The notes: generated from the letters alone by a model not told the origin. DNA of 64,000 nucleotides from Mucilaginibacter sp. SMC90 (GCF_022811725.1 NZ_CP094527.1:4774001-4838000), one strand, 5' to 3'; shown: positions 33,505 to 42,067, counted from the first letter of the stretch. Translations and numbers: made by a program.

Positions 33505-34848
33505 ATGAAAAGAAAAACTTTCATTCAATTAAGTACTACCTTAATGGCATCTCCCCTATTATCATCGCTTCCCTCATGGGCGCAACAATCACGCTTACAA
33601 AACTGGTCGGGCAATTTAACTTATAGTACGGATAATGTATTTTATCCTAAATCAGTTGAAGAAGTTCAGCAACTCATTAAAAAACACGATAAAATAAAGG
33701 CATTAGGCACTCGACATTGCTTTAATAATATTGCCGATAGCAAAGATAACCTGCTATCAACCCGCGATCTTAATAAGGTGGTATCACTTGACAAGCAAAA
33801 CCATACAGTTACCGTTGAGGGAGGCATAAAATATGGCGAGCTTGCACCATACCTTCATAAAGAAGGTTTTGCCTTGCACAATCTTGCATCATTGCCGCAC
33901 ATATCGGTAGCTGGTTCAATAACAACAGCTACGCATGGTTCAGGCGTAAAAAATGGGAACCTGTCAAGCGCGGTAACTGGTTTGGAAATTGTTAAAGCTG
34001 ATGGCAGCATCGTACATCTTTCAAAAGCAAAAGATGCCGCGAAGCTTAACGCCGCCATTGTTGGTCTTGGCGCTTTGGGTGTTATTACTAAGGTTACGCT
34101 GCAAATACAGCCAACTTACATGATGAAACAACATGTATTTACCGGTCTGCCTATGAGCGAGCTAAAGCAGCACTTTGAAAAAATTGTTTTGGCCGGGTAT
34201 AGTGTAAGCCTGTTTACCGACTGGCAAAGTGATCACATCAATGAAGTTTGGATAAAGAGCCGTATAGGCACAGATAAAGATGAAAACCTAAAAGAGTTTT
34301 ACGGAGCAAAGGCTGCTACAAAAAACCTGCATCCCATCATAGCCCTCTCTGCCGAAAACTGTACCGAGCAAATGGGCGTACCCGGCCCATGGTATGAGCG
34401 TTTACCTCATTTTAAAATGGGCTTTACCCCCAGCAGTGGCAAAGAGTTGCAGTCAGAATTTTTTGTGCCTTTTGATCATGCCGTTGAAGCCATTGAGGCT
34501 GTAGCAAAATTGGGTAAGCAGATCAGCCCACACCTGTTTATTACCGAGATCCGTACTATTGCCGCTGATAATTTGTGGATGAGCCCTGCCCATAACCAAA
34601 AGTCGGTAGCAATCCATTTTACCTGGAAACAGGAAACCGAAGCGGTATTGAAACTACTTCCCCAAATTGAACGGGAACTTTCGCCATTTAAAGCACGGCC
34701 GCATTGGGGTAAAATTTTCACCATGCCAGCTAAAACACTGGCGGCACGCTACGAAAAAATGGACGCGTTTAAAGCAATGGTAGCCGAATATGATCCGCAT
34801 GGAAAATTCAGGAACCAGTTTTTAGCAAACGAACTTTACAATTCCTGA
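33505..34848 (+). CDS. Exported FAD-linked alditol/aldonolactone oxidase
   Basis: 447 residues. The N-terminus MKRKTFIQLSTTLMASPLLSSLPSWAQQ is a signal peptide. The FAD-binding domain (~40-210) contains GTRHCFNNIAD, where the His is the expected site of covalent FAD attachment, and SVAGSITTATHGSG. The C-terminal half matches the D-arabinono-lactone oxidase/alditol oxidase group (FFVPFDHAVEAI, FITEIRTIAADNLWMSPA, RPHWGKIF). These enzymes oxidise xylitol, sorbitol or related polyols with oxygen, giving hydrogen peroxide. The monocistronic gene is divergent from the CBM9/transporter operon, so the two may share a sugar/polyol substrate. Confidence 0.88.
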   Translation: MKRKTFIQLSTTLMASPLLSSLPSWAQQSRLQNWSGNLTYSTDNVFYPKSVEEVQQLIKKHDKIKALGTRHCFNNIADSKDNLLSTRDLNKVVSLDKQNHTVTVEGGIKYGELAPYLHKEGFALHNLASLPHISVAGSITTATHGSGVKNGNLSSAVTGLEIVKADGSIVHLSKAKDAAKLNAAIVGLGALGVITKVTLQIQPTYMMKQHVFTGLPMSELKQHFEKIVLAGYSVSLFTDWQSDHINEVWIKSRIGTDKDENLKEFYGAKAATKNLHPIIALSAENCTEQMGVPGPWYERLPHFKMGFTPSSGKELQSEFFVPFDHAVEAIEAVAKLGKQISPHLFITEIRTIAADNLWMSPAHNQKSVAIHFTWKQETEAVLKLLPQIERELSPFKARPHWGKIFTMPAKTLAARYEKMDAFKAMVAEYDPHGKFRNQFLANELYNS

Positions 34849-34857
34849 AACTAAAGC

Positions 34858-35277
34858 TTATGGCTGCTGCCTGCGGGGGCGTTTTGCCCTTGCCGGGGTG
34901 GCAGCTTCCTGCTGCTCAAACCTGTTGTTATTTTCCCTCGGGAAACGGGGCTTATTATAACCCTGTGGTTTTACTTTATTGAAACCAGGTTTGGGCCTTG
35001 CAAACTGCTGATGCTGTTTTTGTTGTGGCTGGTGTTTTTGCTCTGCTACCCTGACACTTATTTCGCGCTCGTCAATCGTAGCACCGTTCATGGCATCAAT
35101 TGCGCGTTGAGCGCCTGCCTCGTCGGTCATTTCTAAAAAACCATAACCTTTACTAATGCCGCTGTCTTTATCAGTGATTATCCGCACAGTACTCACCGTA
35201 CCATAAGCGCTGAACAGTTCAACAAGTTCAATTTCTTCCATGTCTCGCGGAAAACCCACGATAAAAAGTTTAACCAT
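34858..35277 (-). CDS. RRM-type RNA-binding protein
   Basis: 139 residues. An RNA recognition motif (~1-82) has RNP2 LFIVGF and RNP1 KGYGFLEM with the conserved aromatic residues. It is followed by a Gln/Lys/Arg/Asn-rich tail (QPQQKQHQQFARPKPGF..) ending in a basic RAKRPRRQQP. Such proteins are frequent in Bacteroidota and may act as RNA chaperones or post-transcriptional regulators in the cytoplasm. It is convergent with the oxidase gene, separated by only 9 bases. Confidence 0.93.
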   Translation of the reverse strand: MVKLFIVGFPRDMEEIELVELFSAYGTVSTVRIITDKDSGISKGYGFLEMTDEAGAQRAIDAMNGATIDEREISVRVAEQKHQPQQKQHQQFARPKPGFNKVKPQGYNKPRFPRENNNRFEQQEAATPARAKRPRRQQP

Positions 35278-35777
35278 ACTATTCTATGTGATTGCAATAG
35301 GTAACCAGTTAGCAAATATAGTGCACAAAAATGGTTTAGCCTATTGCACAACGGTCAGTTGAAAGCTAATTTATAAAAAAAGGCGTTCCAAATGATGTTC
35401 AAAACGCCTTTTTCACACAAATTGTATCATCAACGTTGCCAAGTCATTAGTAATGGAGAGATATTTCGTCAATTTATCGGTTTACCTCACAATCAACTAA
35501 TTGTTAGTGAGCAAACAGCGCAAATTTGATTCTATAAACACATTCACCATCTATTTTTCTGTTATTTTCCCTCGCGGGCCCGTATTATTTAGATGATCAA
35601 TCATGACACAGCACGCAAACTAACCAGTTAAAACTTTAATGTTTAGTTTATGACACTAATATTCTTAAAACCAATTTTGGCAGTACTAAATAAAGGAGAC
35701 TTATTGCGGACAAAATTCCCCCGGTTTCCCCATGGCAAACCAATCATCTTATAAATTAACACTTAAAACACTATCGA
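35278..35777. other. 500-base region with an orphan terminator
   Basis: Lies between the RRM gene and the last DUF4097 gene, both on the minus strand. It holds the terminator at 35375-35413 and a possible stem CTCAC..GTGAG near 35491-35516, but no convincing reading frame. It may be a long 3' UTR of the sigma operon or a small RNA. Confidence 0.4.
35375..35413 (-). terminator. Orphan rho-independent terminator
   Basis: AAAAAAGGCGTT (35375-35386) pairs with AACGCCTTTTT (35403-35413). On the minus strand the stem is followed by a run of seven T. The nearest upstream gene on that strand ends 365 bases away at 35778. Confidence 0.8.
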
Positions 35778-36602
35778 TTACTTTGCTTTACGGATATAAA
35801 TACTTCCGAAAGTAGTTTTCATCAATAATTCGGGACCACCTCCGGCTATTTTTCCGTAAACCCAGTCTTCCATTTTCAAACTGTACATTCCTTTCTCGGA
35901 GGTATTTTTTGTAACTACCGGTTTTCTCTGCTCGGTAACCACATCAAAATCGGTAAATATATCGCCCTGGTCAGATTTTAATTTGACGTTGGCTTTAAGA
36001 CCCGCCGGGAAAGTAACATCCACCTTACCGTTTAGTGTAGAAAATGCCATAGCGGCTTTTGCATCAATACTTTTAAAGGAAACCTCCACATTGCCATTAA
36101 CTGTATTGGCCACGACAGATCCCGAAATATTGCCCAGTTTAATATAACCGTTTACATTCCTGATCTCCAGGTCGCCGCTAAGGTTGCTTGCGTTAATATT
36201 ACCATTATTTACTGTCGACAATTTAACGCTTGTACTGTTCATGGGAACCTTAATAGTTAAATTGGTGGTTTTGTTAGGGCTACCGTGAATATTTACGGTG
36301 TTATTATTTTCCTCTGCCTGTACATCCAGATTATTCCCGGCAAACAGACGCTTCATACCTGTAGGAGCAGCCTCCTTTTCACGGTGTTTTTTTTCTTCGC
36401 CCTGGGCATCGACAATGATATCCTTCCCTTCATATCCCGTTACTGTGATGGAGCCATTAACCAGCCCCACTTCCAGCTTATACGGTTTTCCCGGATCGCT
36501 TAACGGTACAACTAATTGCCCCTTTTCTACGCCCTGCGCCCAAAGCCTCGCGCTCAGCAGCACAGTTAATATTAATACGCCTGTAAATTTTATCGTTTTC
36601 AT
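35778..36602 (-). CDS. Secreted DUF4097-type beta-strand repeat protein
   Basis: 274 residues with a signal peptide (LLSARLWAQG, ~1-22). The rest is a right-handed beta-type repeat with short strands such as VELVNGSITVTGYEG, STVNNGNINASNLSGDLEIRNVNGYIKLGNISGSV, and NTVNGNVEVSF. This matches the DUF4097/putative-adhesin family, which is common after ECF sigma/anti-sigma pairs. It is the last gene of a four-gene operon and lies 11 bases after its sister gene. Probably an envelope structural or sensing protein; molecular role unknown. Confidence 0.82.
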   Translation of the reverse strand: MKTIKFTGVLILTVLLSARLWAQGVEKGQLVVPLSDPGKPYKLEVGLVNGSITVTGYEGKDIIVDAQGEEKKHREKEAAPTGMKRLFAGNNLDVQAEENNNTVNIHGSPNKTTNLTIKVPMNSTSVKLSTVNNGNINASNLSGDLEIRNVNGYIKLGNISGSVVANTVNGNVEVSFKSIDAKAAMAFSTLNGKVDVTFPAGLKANVKLKSDQGDIFTDFDVVTEQRKPVVTKNTSEKGMYSLKMEDWVYGKIAGGGPELLMKTTFGSIYIRKAK

Positions 36603-36613
36603 GTTGTTATTTT

Positions 36614-37480
36614 TTATTGTTGCTTTTTGATATAAATATTACCGTTAAGTGTTTCAAACTTAAATAGTTTTCCGCCTGCACCTATCCGCACGCCATTATT
36701 TTTGCTGAGTTTGTACGTAGTACCCGATCCGCTTTTTGATTCGCTTTTACTTACCCTTGTAGGCAATACCTCCACATCCAGAAAATCGGTATAAAACTGA
36801 CCGTTCATGCTTTTAAATTCCAAATCGGCCGCCAGGTTAGCAGGATAAGTTACTTCAAGTTTTCCATTAAGCGTATAATAACTTGAAGCATCGGGAGGTA
36901 TTGATAAATAAGTTACTTTGAGAGGTCCGTTAATGGTGTGTGCACTGGTTGTACCTTTAGCATCGGCAATGGTTATGCCGCCGTTTACGTTGTTTACCTT
37001 TAATGCACCGTAAACATCTTTAACTTCAACATCGCCCTCATTTACTGTCGATACACATAGGTTCATGCCATAAGGCACTTTTACGGTATATTCCAATTTC
37101 ACAGTGTAGTCAATATGTCTGTGCTCTTCATCGCGGTTCCAGTTACGGCGCGGGCGGGTATCATAGGGCGCTGCCGTGTAAGCGATAATACTATCAGCTT
37201 TTTGATCGAATCCCAATTTAACTTCCTTTTTACCAGTTTCTACATCTCCTGAGTTTTTCCCCCTGATGGTTTCATCAATTTCAATGGATACCTGGTTGCC
37301 CGAATATCCCTGCACGGTTATCGATCCAAAAATATTGTAAATGGCCAGCGTGGTACCCGAAGCTGCCCCCTGCAAAGTAAATTGCTTGCTTACATGCTCT
37401 TTATAATCCTGGGCTTGGGTCGAAATTTGGGCAAAACAAAGCCCCAGACCTGCTAAAACAGGCATTAATGATCTTTTCAT
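36614..37480 (-). CDS. Secreted DUF4097-type beta-strand repeat protein
   Basis: 288 residues; signal peptide ~1-23 (ISTQAQDY). The repeats resemble those of the next gene: YNIFGSITVQGYSGNQVSIEI, STVNEGDVEVKDVYGALKVNNVNGGITIADAKGTTSAHTINGPLKV, SMNGQFYTDF, and LNGNIYIKK at the end. It is a paralogue of the gene at 35778, and both follow the anti-sigma gene (15-base gap). The shared C-terminal GNIYIKK/GSIYIRK motif suggests recent duplication. Confidence 0.82.
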   Translation of the reverse strand: MKRSLMPVLAGLGLCFAQISTQAQDYKEHVSKQFTLQGAASGTTLAIYNIFGSITVQGYSGNQVSIEIDETIRGKNSGDVETGKKEVKLGFDQKADSIIAYTAAPYDTRPRRNWNRDEEHRHIDYTVKLEYTVKVPYGMNLCVSTVNEGDVEVKDVYGALKVNNVNGGITIADAKGTTSAHTINGPLKVTYLSIPPDASSYYTLNGKLEVTYPANLAADLEFKSMNGQFYTDFLDVEVLPTRVSKSESKSGSGTTYKLSKNNGVRIGAGGKLFKFETLNGNIYIKKQQ

Positions 37481-37495
37481 GATTTGGTTTATTTT

Positions 37496-38311
37496 TTAAA
37501 TAAGTTGGGTTATGGTTTGTTTGATCTTGTCGCGTACGCCATGATCAAGGTCTTTTTGTTTCAATAGCTCCCTGAATGAGCCTACTGATCTTTTTTCCTG
37601 CAGTTTAAGCATCACATCAGCAATGGCCAGTTGCATCAGCGGCGAATCCTGCTCAACTATTGATTTAATGAGGCCTTCCCTCACCTCCGCGTGACCGGCA
37701 AGATGAGTCAATGCATCAAGTGTGCTCAGGCGTACATTTACATTAGGGTCGTTATTCAGCGTAGCTAACAAAGCATCTATTACCTGTTTATCGGCATGTT
37801 TGATCTCGCTGGTATAGCTCACCCCCCTGATCCGTTCAGATGCCGATGGATTTTCAAGCAGGGCCAGCATCATGGTTTGTTTAAGCTCATGCACCTGCGA
37901 GCTTAAAGCTTTCAGTTGTTTGTCTTGATCGTCGCTTTTGCTTTTGCCCAAAAACAGGTAGCCTGCGCCAACTAATATCACCACCATTACCAGGTTATAA
38001 GCCATAGGCCATCTTGGCTGCCATTGCCAGAAACTGCTAAAATGAAACTTAATATCGGCCCATAAACTGCTTTGTTCCTTTACCGATTCTTTGTAAGTAT
38101 CGAGCATGGCATAAAACTTCACACTCATATTGGCCGATGGTTCGGGTGTTTCAATTTGTTCCATATGGCCCCATAGTTGCTGTAAAGCCTGCAACTCATT
38201 GCGGCAATGGTCGCAGCCGGATATATGCTGTTCCAGCGCCCCCTTTTCTTCCGGGCTTAATTCTTTGTTTATCCAACCGGTAAACAGTTCCTCGTATAGC
38301 TCACATTTCAT
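37496..38311 (-). CDS. Anti-sigma factor with zinc-finger and HEAT-like repeats
   Basis: 271 residues. An N-terminal zf-HC2 anti-sigma domain (EQHISGCDHCRNEL, His-X3-Cys-X2-Cys) should bind the sigma factor in the cytoplasm. A single membrane span lies at ~110-128 (AYNLVMVVILVGAGYLFLG). Residues ~150-271 form HEAT-like helical repeats (ALLATLNNDPNVNVRLSTLDALTHLAGHAEVREGLIKSI), which would sit outside the inner membrane. It follows the sigma gene by 12 bases. It probably releases the sigma factor on an envelope signal; the HEAT-like part may be the sensor. Confidence 0.88.
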   Translation of the reverse strand: MKCELYEELFTGWINKELSPEEKGALEQHISGCDHCRNELQALQQLWGHMEQIETPEPSANMSVKFYAMLDTYKESVKEQSSLWADIKFHFSSFWQWQPRWPMAYNLVMVVILVGAGYLFLGKSKSDDQDKQLKALSSQVHELKQTMMLALLENPSASERIRGVSYTSEIKHADKQVIDALLATLNNDPNVNVRLSTLDALTHLAGHAEVREGLIKSIVEQDSPLMQLAIADVMLKLQEKRSVGSFRELLKQKDLDHGVRDKIKQTITQLI

Positions 38312-38323
38312 CTTAATACTGTT

Positions 38324-38872
38324 TTATCGTTCCATTTTTACATAAATACTTTTAAGCTCCTGCATTGCCCGGTGAATGCGCACCTTCACCGTACCTTCGG
38401 TCATGCCCAGTATCTGGGCAATCTCCTGGCATTTCAGCTCCTGAAACCGGCTCAGAGCTAAAATCTCCCGCTGGCTTTCGCTTAGCTTTTCCATGGCACG
38501 GTGCAGCTCGGCTTTGGCCTGCTTTTTTTCAAATTGCTCGTCGGGTACAAGGCCACCGGCTATGGTTTCTGCAGCTTCCACACCCTCGTGCTGTACATGC
38601 TGCTTGTTTTTGCGCCAATGATCTTTTAAAACGTTGCGTGCGATGGAGTACATCCAGTGGATATATTCGCCGGTACCGGTAAAGGTGTGCCGGTATTTAA
38701 GCATCTTATAAAACACCTGCTGCACCATATCTTCGCTCAGCTCGCGTTGATAGGTCATGTGGAACAAAAAGCCATACAACTGCCGATTATAGCGTTCAAA
38801 GAGCATACCCATCCTGTCAAGGTCGCCGGCTTTCACCTTTAGCATAATGGCGTTGTCTGTAAGCGTGTTCAA
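38324..38872 (-). CDS. ECF-type RNA polymerase sigma factor
   Basis: 182 residues. Region 2 (LFERYNRQLYGFLFHMTYQRELSEDMVQQVFYKML, WMYSIARNVLKDHWRK) and region 4 (LSESQREILALSRFQELKCQEIAQILGMTEGTVKVRIHRAMQEL) are both clear. The frame opens with TTG at 38872, and MNTLTDNAIMLKVKAGDLD resembles the usual family start; an ATG at 38845 is the alternative. It heads an operon with its anti-sigma factor and two envelope proteins. Its own promoter was not resolved. Confidence 0.93.
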   Translation of the reverse strand: MNTLTDNAIMLKVKAGDLDRMGMLFERYNRQLYGFLFHMTYQRELSEDMVQQVFYKMLKYRHTFTGTGEYIHWMYSIARNVLKDHWRKNKQHVQHEGVEAAETIAGGLVPDEQFEKKQAKAELHRAMEKLSESQREILALSRFQELKCQEIAQILGMTEGTVKVRIHRAMQELKSIYVKMER

Positions 38873-39054
38873 TCAGTTTGTAATTATGTATATACCCTAA
38901 GTACTTCGGCAGTAGAAAATGGTTACAGAAAATTTTTATTTTTTTTTCAGGGGATACAATTGCAGATCAAACTTAACAGAAATTTAAACGAAATATGCAA
39001 TTGGTTTGAGTTGTTATTAACTAACTTTATAACAACAATTAAAACCATAAGATC

Positions 39055-39417
39055 ATGACCACCACCCAGGTAGCAGAAAAATTAGTACAGTATTGCCGCG
39101 AAGGCAAACATACCCAAGCTATTGATGAACTTTATGCAGATAATATTGTGAGCCGTGAAGTAAAAGGTTCGCCGATGGAGCTTACCGAGGGTAAAGAAGC
39201 TGTTAAGGGTAAAACCGAATATTGGTATGCCTCGGTACAGGAAATACACAGCGGCGAGGTGTCGGACCCGATTGTTACCGGTAACTTTTTTGCTGTAACC
39301 ATGGATATGGATGTTACCTACAAAGAAGGCGGCCGTATGCCGATGAACGAAATAGCCGTTTACGAAGTAAAAGACGGCAAAATTATAGCAGAGCAGTTTT
39401 TTTATAATATGGGCTAA
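39055..39417 (+). CDS. SnoaL/NTF2-like small protein
   Basis: 120 residues with an N-terminal helix pair (VAEKLVQYCREGKHTQAIDELYADNI), then beta strands (GNFFAVTMDMDVTY, MNEIAVYEVKDGKIIAEQFFY). This is the SnoaL-like/nuclear-transport-factor-2 cone fold, which makes small ligand pockets in isomerases and regulators. No catalytic residues can be assigned with confidence. A possible promoter has TTGG (39001-39004) 17 bases before TAACTTTA (39022-39029). Confidence 0.85.
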   Translation: MTTTQVAEKLVQYCREGKHTQAIDELYADNIVSREVKGSPMELTEGKEAVKGKTEYWYASVQEIHSGEVSDPIVTGNFFAVTMDMDVTYKEGGRMPMNEIAVYEVKDGKIIAEQFFYNMG

Positions 39418-39443
39418 CAGCACCTAACCAATAATAAGCAATT

Positions 39444-39470
39444 AAGGCCTTCGCTATATGCAAAGGCCTT
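39444..39470 (+). terminator. Terminator of the SnoaL-like gene
   Basis: AAGGCCTTCGC pairs with GCAAAGGCCTT with one mismatch, followed by TTCTTTTT on the plus strand, 27 bases after the stop codon. Confidence 0.8.
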
Positions 39471-39492
39471 TTCTTTTTAACAAGGGCACAAA

Positions 39493-40176
39493 TTAAAAAG
39501 TTGTCATATTGTACATTTCAATTTGCTGACCGGTATTGCTTGAACCGCCATACCAGTGATTGGTGCCTACAAAGTAAAACCAGTTATTGTAGTAAGTGCC
39601 ACTGTTATTGGTAAGGGTGAATTTATATGTACCATCTACATAAAAATCAACCTGGTGTACGTTGCCCGAACGGGCCTGGCATTTAAAGGTATGATAGCCG
39701 TTATCACCCACCGAAATAACCTGTGTAATGTACTGGCCCCCACCTTGCAGATAGCCCTTTAAGGCATTATCATTCAAGGTTTTCACAAAACCCATCTCAT
39801 TACCGTTCCATTGTGAAACATTGTCGCAAAGAAAAACCGCCTGTTCACTTGCCGAACTGGAGGCGCTTGTACCACCTTTAAAGCAACCATTAAACTGAAG
39901 CCCTGTAGCGTTTTGACCAGTGCTTTGCTGCGCAGCGTCAATATCGGTACTACAATTACCTACCGGAACACAAATACCGTTGGTACCCGAAATGTTATAC
40001 GGAGCGCCATTACACGTTCCCCATAAACTAAAGCCGCTTTGGGGCACAGCGGCACGCGGGGCGGTTGTGTTACCTGTTTTAGCAGCGGGCTTGCTTGCAT
40101 CTTTACTACAGGCCGATACGAGGGTTAAAAGCAGCAGCGTGCCGCCAAACATCAGTTTGTTTAATTGTTTTTTCAT
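39493..40176 (-). CDS. Hypothetical lipoprotein
   Basis: 227 residues. The N-terminus ends in LVSAC (Cys 23), a lipoprotein signal, followed by a low-complexity Lys/Thr/Ala/Pro linker. The remainder is Gly/Ser/Asn/Tyr-rich, with CNGAPYNISGTNGICVPVGNC and HTFKCQARSGNVHQVDFYVDGTYKFTL. Several Cys pairs suggest disulfides and a beta-rich secreted fold, perhaps sugar-binding. I do not recognise a family. Upstream and downstream genes are unrelated. Confidence 0.6.
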   Translation of the reverse strand: MKKQLNKLMFGGTLLLLTLVSACSKDASKPAAKTGNTTAPRAAVPQSGFSLWGTCNGAPYNISGTNGICVPVGNCSTDIDAAQQSTGQNATGLQFNGCFKGGTSASSSASEQAVFLCDNVSQWNGNEMGFVKTLNDNALKGYLQGGGQYITQVISVGDNGYHTFKCQARSGNVHQVDFYVDGTYKFTLTNNSGTYYNNWFYFVGTNHWYGGSSNTGQQIEMYNMTTF

Positions 40177-40291
40177 AATTTGATTTAACTAATTGGTTTA
40201 ATAATCAGTTAAAGCTATGCACATCAATTAACTTACAATTACACTGATATTTCATTTGAGTACACCATTATTTCAAACCTCTTAAACAAAA

Positions 40292-40318
40292 ACGGGAGGC
40301 CCTTTTTAGGCCCCCCGT
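40292..40318 (-). terminator. Terminator of uxuA
   Basis: ACGGGAGGCC (40292-40301) pairs with GGCCCCCCGT (40309-40318) with one mismatch. On the minus strand the stem is followed by a T-rich GTTTTTGTTT stretch, 24 bases past the uxuA stop codon. Confidence 0.82.
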
Positions 40319-40342
40319 ATCCGGATATATTTTAAAAACAGT

Positions 40343-41536
40343 TTATTCCATTGAGCGGATAATGCCTAATTCAAGCCCCCTCAGCTCGGCCAGACCGCGA
40401 AGCCTGCCAATGGCTGAATAGCCAGGGTTAGTTTTCTTTTTAAGATCATCCAACATTTGGTGACCATGATCGGGGCGCATAGGGATACTTAGCCGGCGCT
40501 GTTTCATTACTTGTGCCAGTTCTTTCACCACTGCGTACATGTCCACATCGCCTTCCAGGTGGTTATCTTCATAAAAATCACCAAACTCGTTGCGGCGTGT
40601 GCTGCGCAGGTGGATGAAATTGATCCTGTCGCCGAATTGTTTAACCATGGCAGGCAAGTCATTATCAGGCCTTACGCCATATGATCCGGTACAGAAACAT
40701 AGGCCATTATTTAATGATGGAACCGCTTCAATCAGCGCATTGATATGTTCGGCGGTGCTTACCACCCTTGGCAGGCCTAAAATAGCATATGGAGGATCGT
40801 CGGGGTGAATCACCATTTTAATGTTATTAGCATCGGCAACCGGGATGATCTGCTGCAGGAAAAAGATCAGGTTTTGCCTTAATCTTTCGGCATCTATACC
40901 GTCATAAGCAGCAAGCGCAGCCCTGAATTTATCCAGCGTAAAGCTTTCTTCGCTGCCGGGTAAACCGGCTATGATATTGCGCTGCAGCAGTTGTTTATCA
41001 TCGTCACTCATACTCTCAAAACGAGCCCTGGCGCGGCCAAGTTCATCTGTGGTGTATTCCTGCTCTGCCCCTTCCCTTTGCAGCATAAATACATCAAAGG
41101 CAATAAAGGCAGCTTTTTCAAAACGAAGGGCTTTTGAGCCATCTTCCACAGTAAAACCCAGATCGGTACGGGTCCAATCCAATACCGGCATAAAGTTATA
41201 GGTAACGATATGGATACCGCTCTGCGCCAGGTTTTGCAGGCTTTGCTTGTAGTTTTCGATATATTGCAGATAGTCGCCGGTTTGTGTTTTGATGGCTTCA
41301 TGTACGGGTACACTTTCAACTACATCCCAGGTAAGGCCGGCAGCTTCGATAATAGCCTTGCGTTCGTTAATAGCCTCAACTGTCCATACCTGGCCATTAG
41401 GGATTTGATGCAGGGCGCTTACTACGCCGGTACAGCCCGCCTGGCGGATATCTGACAAACTCACCGGATCATTAGGGCCATACCAGCGCATGGTATTGAT
41501 CATGCTGAAAGTATTGCTTGTATTGGTAGTACTCAT
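40343..41536 (-). CDS. uxuA: Mannonate dehydratase
   Basis: 397 residues from the ATG at 41536; the frame extends to a TTG at 41566. Family motifs include MRWYGPNDPVSLSDIRQAGCTGVVSALH, WDVVESVPVHEAIK, IVTYNFMPVLDWTRTDL, VIHPDDPP and GDRINFIHLRSTRR. Metal-binding His, Cys and Asp residues of the TIM barrel are present. It converts D-mannonate to 2-keto-3-deoxygluconate in glucuronate catabolism. Five copies of TGAACACTT-like boxes lie 37-203 bases upstream of the start codon, so a dedicated regulator is likely. UxuB and the isomerase are not in the window. Confidence 0.95.
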   Translation of the reverse strand: MSTTNTSNTFSMINTMRWYGPNDPVSLSDIRQAGCTGVVSALHQIPNGQVWTVEAINERKAIIEAAGLTWDVVESVPVHEAIKTQTGDYLQYIENYKQSLQNLAQSGIHIVTYNFMPVLDWTRTDLGFTVEDGSKALRFEKAAFIAFDVFMLQREGAEQEYTTDELGRARARFESMSDDDKQLLQRNIIAGLPGSEESFTLDKFRAALAAYDGIDAERLRQNLIFFLQQIIPVADANNIKMVIHPDDPPYAILGLPRVVSTAEHINALIEAVPSLNNGLCFCTGSYGVRPDNDLPAMVKQFGDRINFIHLRSTRRNEFGDFYEDNHLEGDVDMYAVVKELAQVMKQRRLSIPMRPDHGHQMLDDLKKKTNPGYSAIGRLRGLAELRGLELGIIRSME

Positions 41537-41572
41537 TACTTTATTATAGATAGGTTTAATATTCAAAAACAG

Positions 41573-41739
41573 AAGTGTTCAATTTTAAAAGGGTGAACAC
41601 TTCAAAAAACACTCAATATTGACAGTCAACAACTTAAGTGTTCAGTCAATCACAAGAAAACAATTAAATAACTGATAAACAACAGTTTAATATTTGCCAA
41701 TATATTTAATTGAACACTTGTTTTTAAAAGCTGAACACT
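41573..41739. promoter_or_regulatory. Array of five AAGTGTTCA/TGAACACTT boxes upstream of uxuA
   Basis: AAGTGTTCA is at 41573-41581 and 41636-41644. TGAACACTT is at 41594-41602 and 41711-41719, and a slightly shorter TGAACACT is at 41732-41739. The first two form a perfect 9-bp inverted repeat. The spacings 41573 to 41594 and 41711 to 41732 are both 21 bases, two helical turns. This looks like a multi-site operator for a dimeric regulator. Confidence 0.65.
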
Positions 41740-41956
41740 GACAAAATAATGTCAGTAAAAACAGGTCAGGCCACAATTTACCACGCGCCAATAATCGTTA
41801 TATTTTTTTAATCGCCTAATAGTTAATTGCAAATTATTTTGTGCGTTACACATTCAGATGAGAATTTCTTCGCTCCTATCCATAACAAGTTAAAAAGTGA
41901 TTGTCATGAATTTGAAAACTCAGCGCGCTTTGAAGAGTGAGTAACAAAACGGCTAA
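41740..41956. other. Intergenic stretch upstream of uxuA boxes
   Basis: No gene or recognisable motif between the operator array and the palindrome at 41957. The sequence is AT-rich. Confidence 0.4.
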
Positions 41957-41989
41957 AGACTTCCGAAGTTTTTAAAACTTCGGAAGTCT
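41957..41989. repeat. 33-bp palindrome AGACTT, copy 2
   Basis: AGACTTCCGAAGTTTT pairs with AAAACTTCGGAAGTCT around one T. It matches the copy at 6732-6764 except for one A-T to C-G change in the stem that is compensated on the other arm, and the flanking CTAA and GG bases are also shared. Confidence 0.75.
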
Positions 41990-42014
41990 GGGATCTATTA
42001 AGTGAAGAGGGACT

Positions 42015-42067
42015 GTCATGCTGAGCCCGTCAAAGGGTTGTGCGCCCTTCGACAGGCTCAGCGTGAC
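42015..42067. repeat. Long hairpin GTCATGCTGAGC family, copy 2
   Basis: GTCATGCTGAGCCCGTCAAA is the left arm, and the right arm ends GGCTCAGCGTGAC. The arms pair at 20 of 23 positions around TTGTGCG. A further fragment typical of the same class (AGATCCTTCGCTATCGCTCA) follows at about 42145-42164. Confidence 0.65.
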
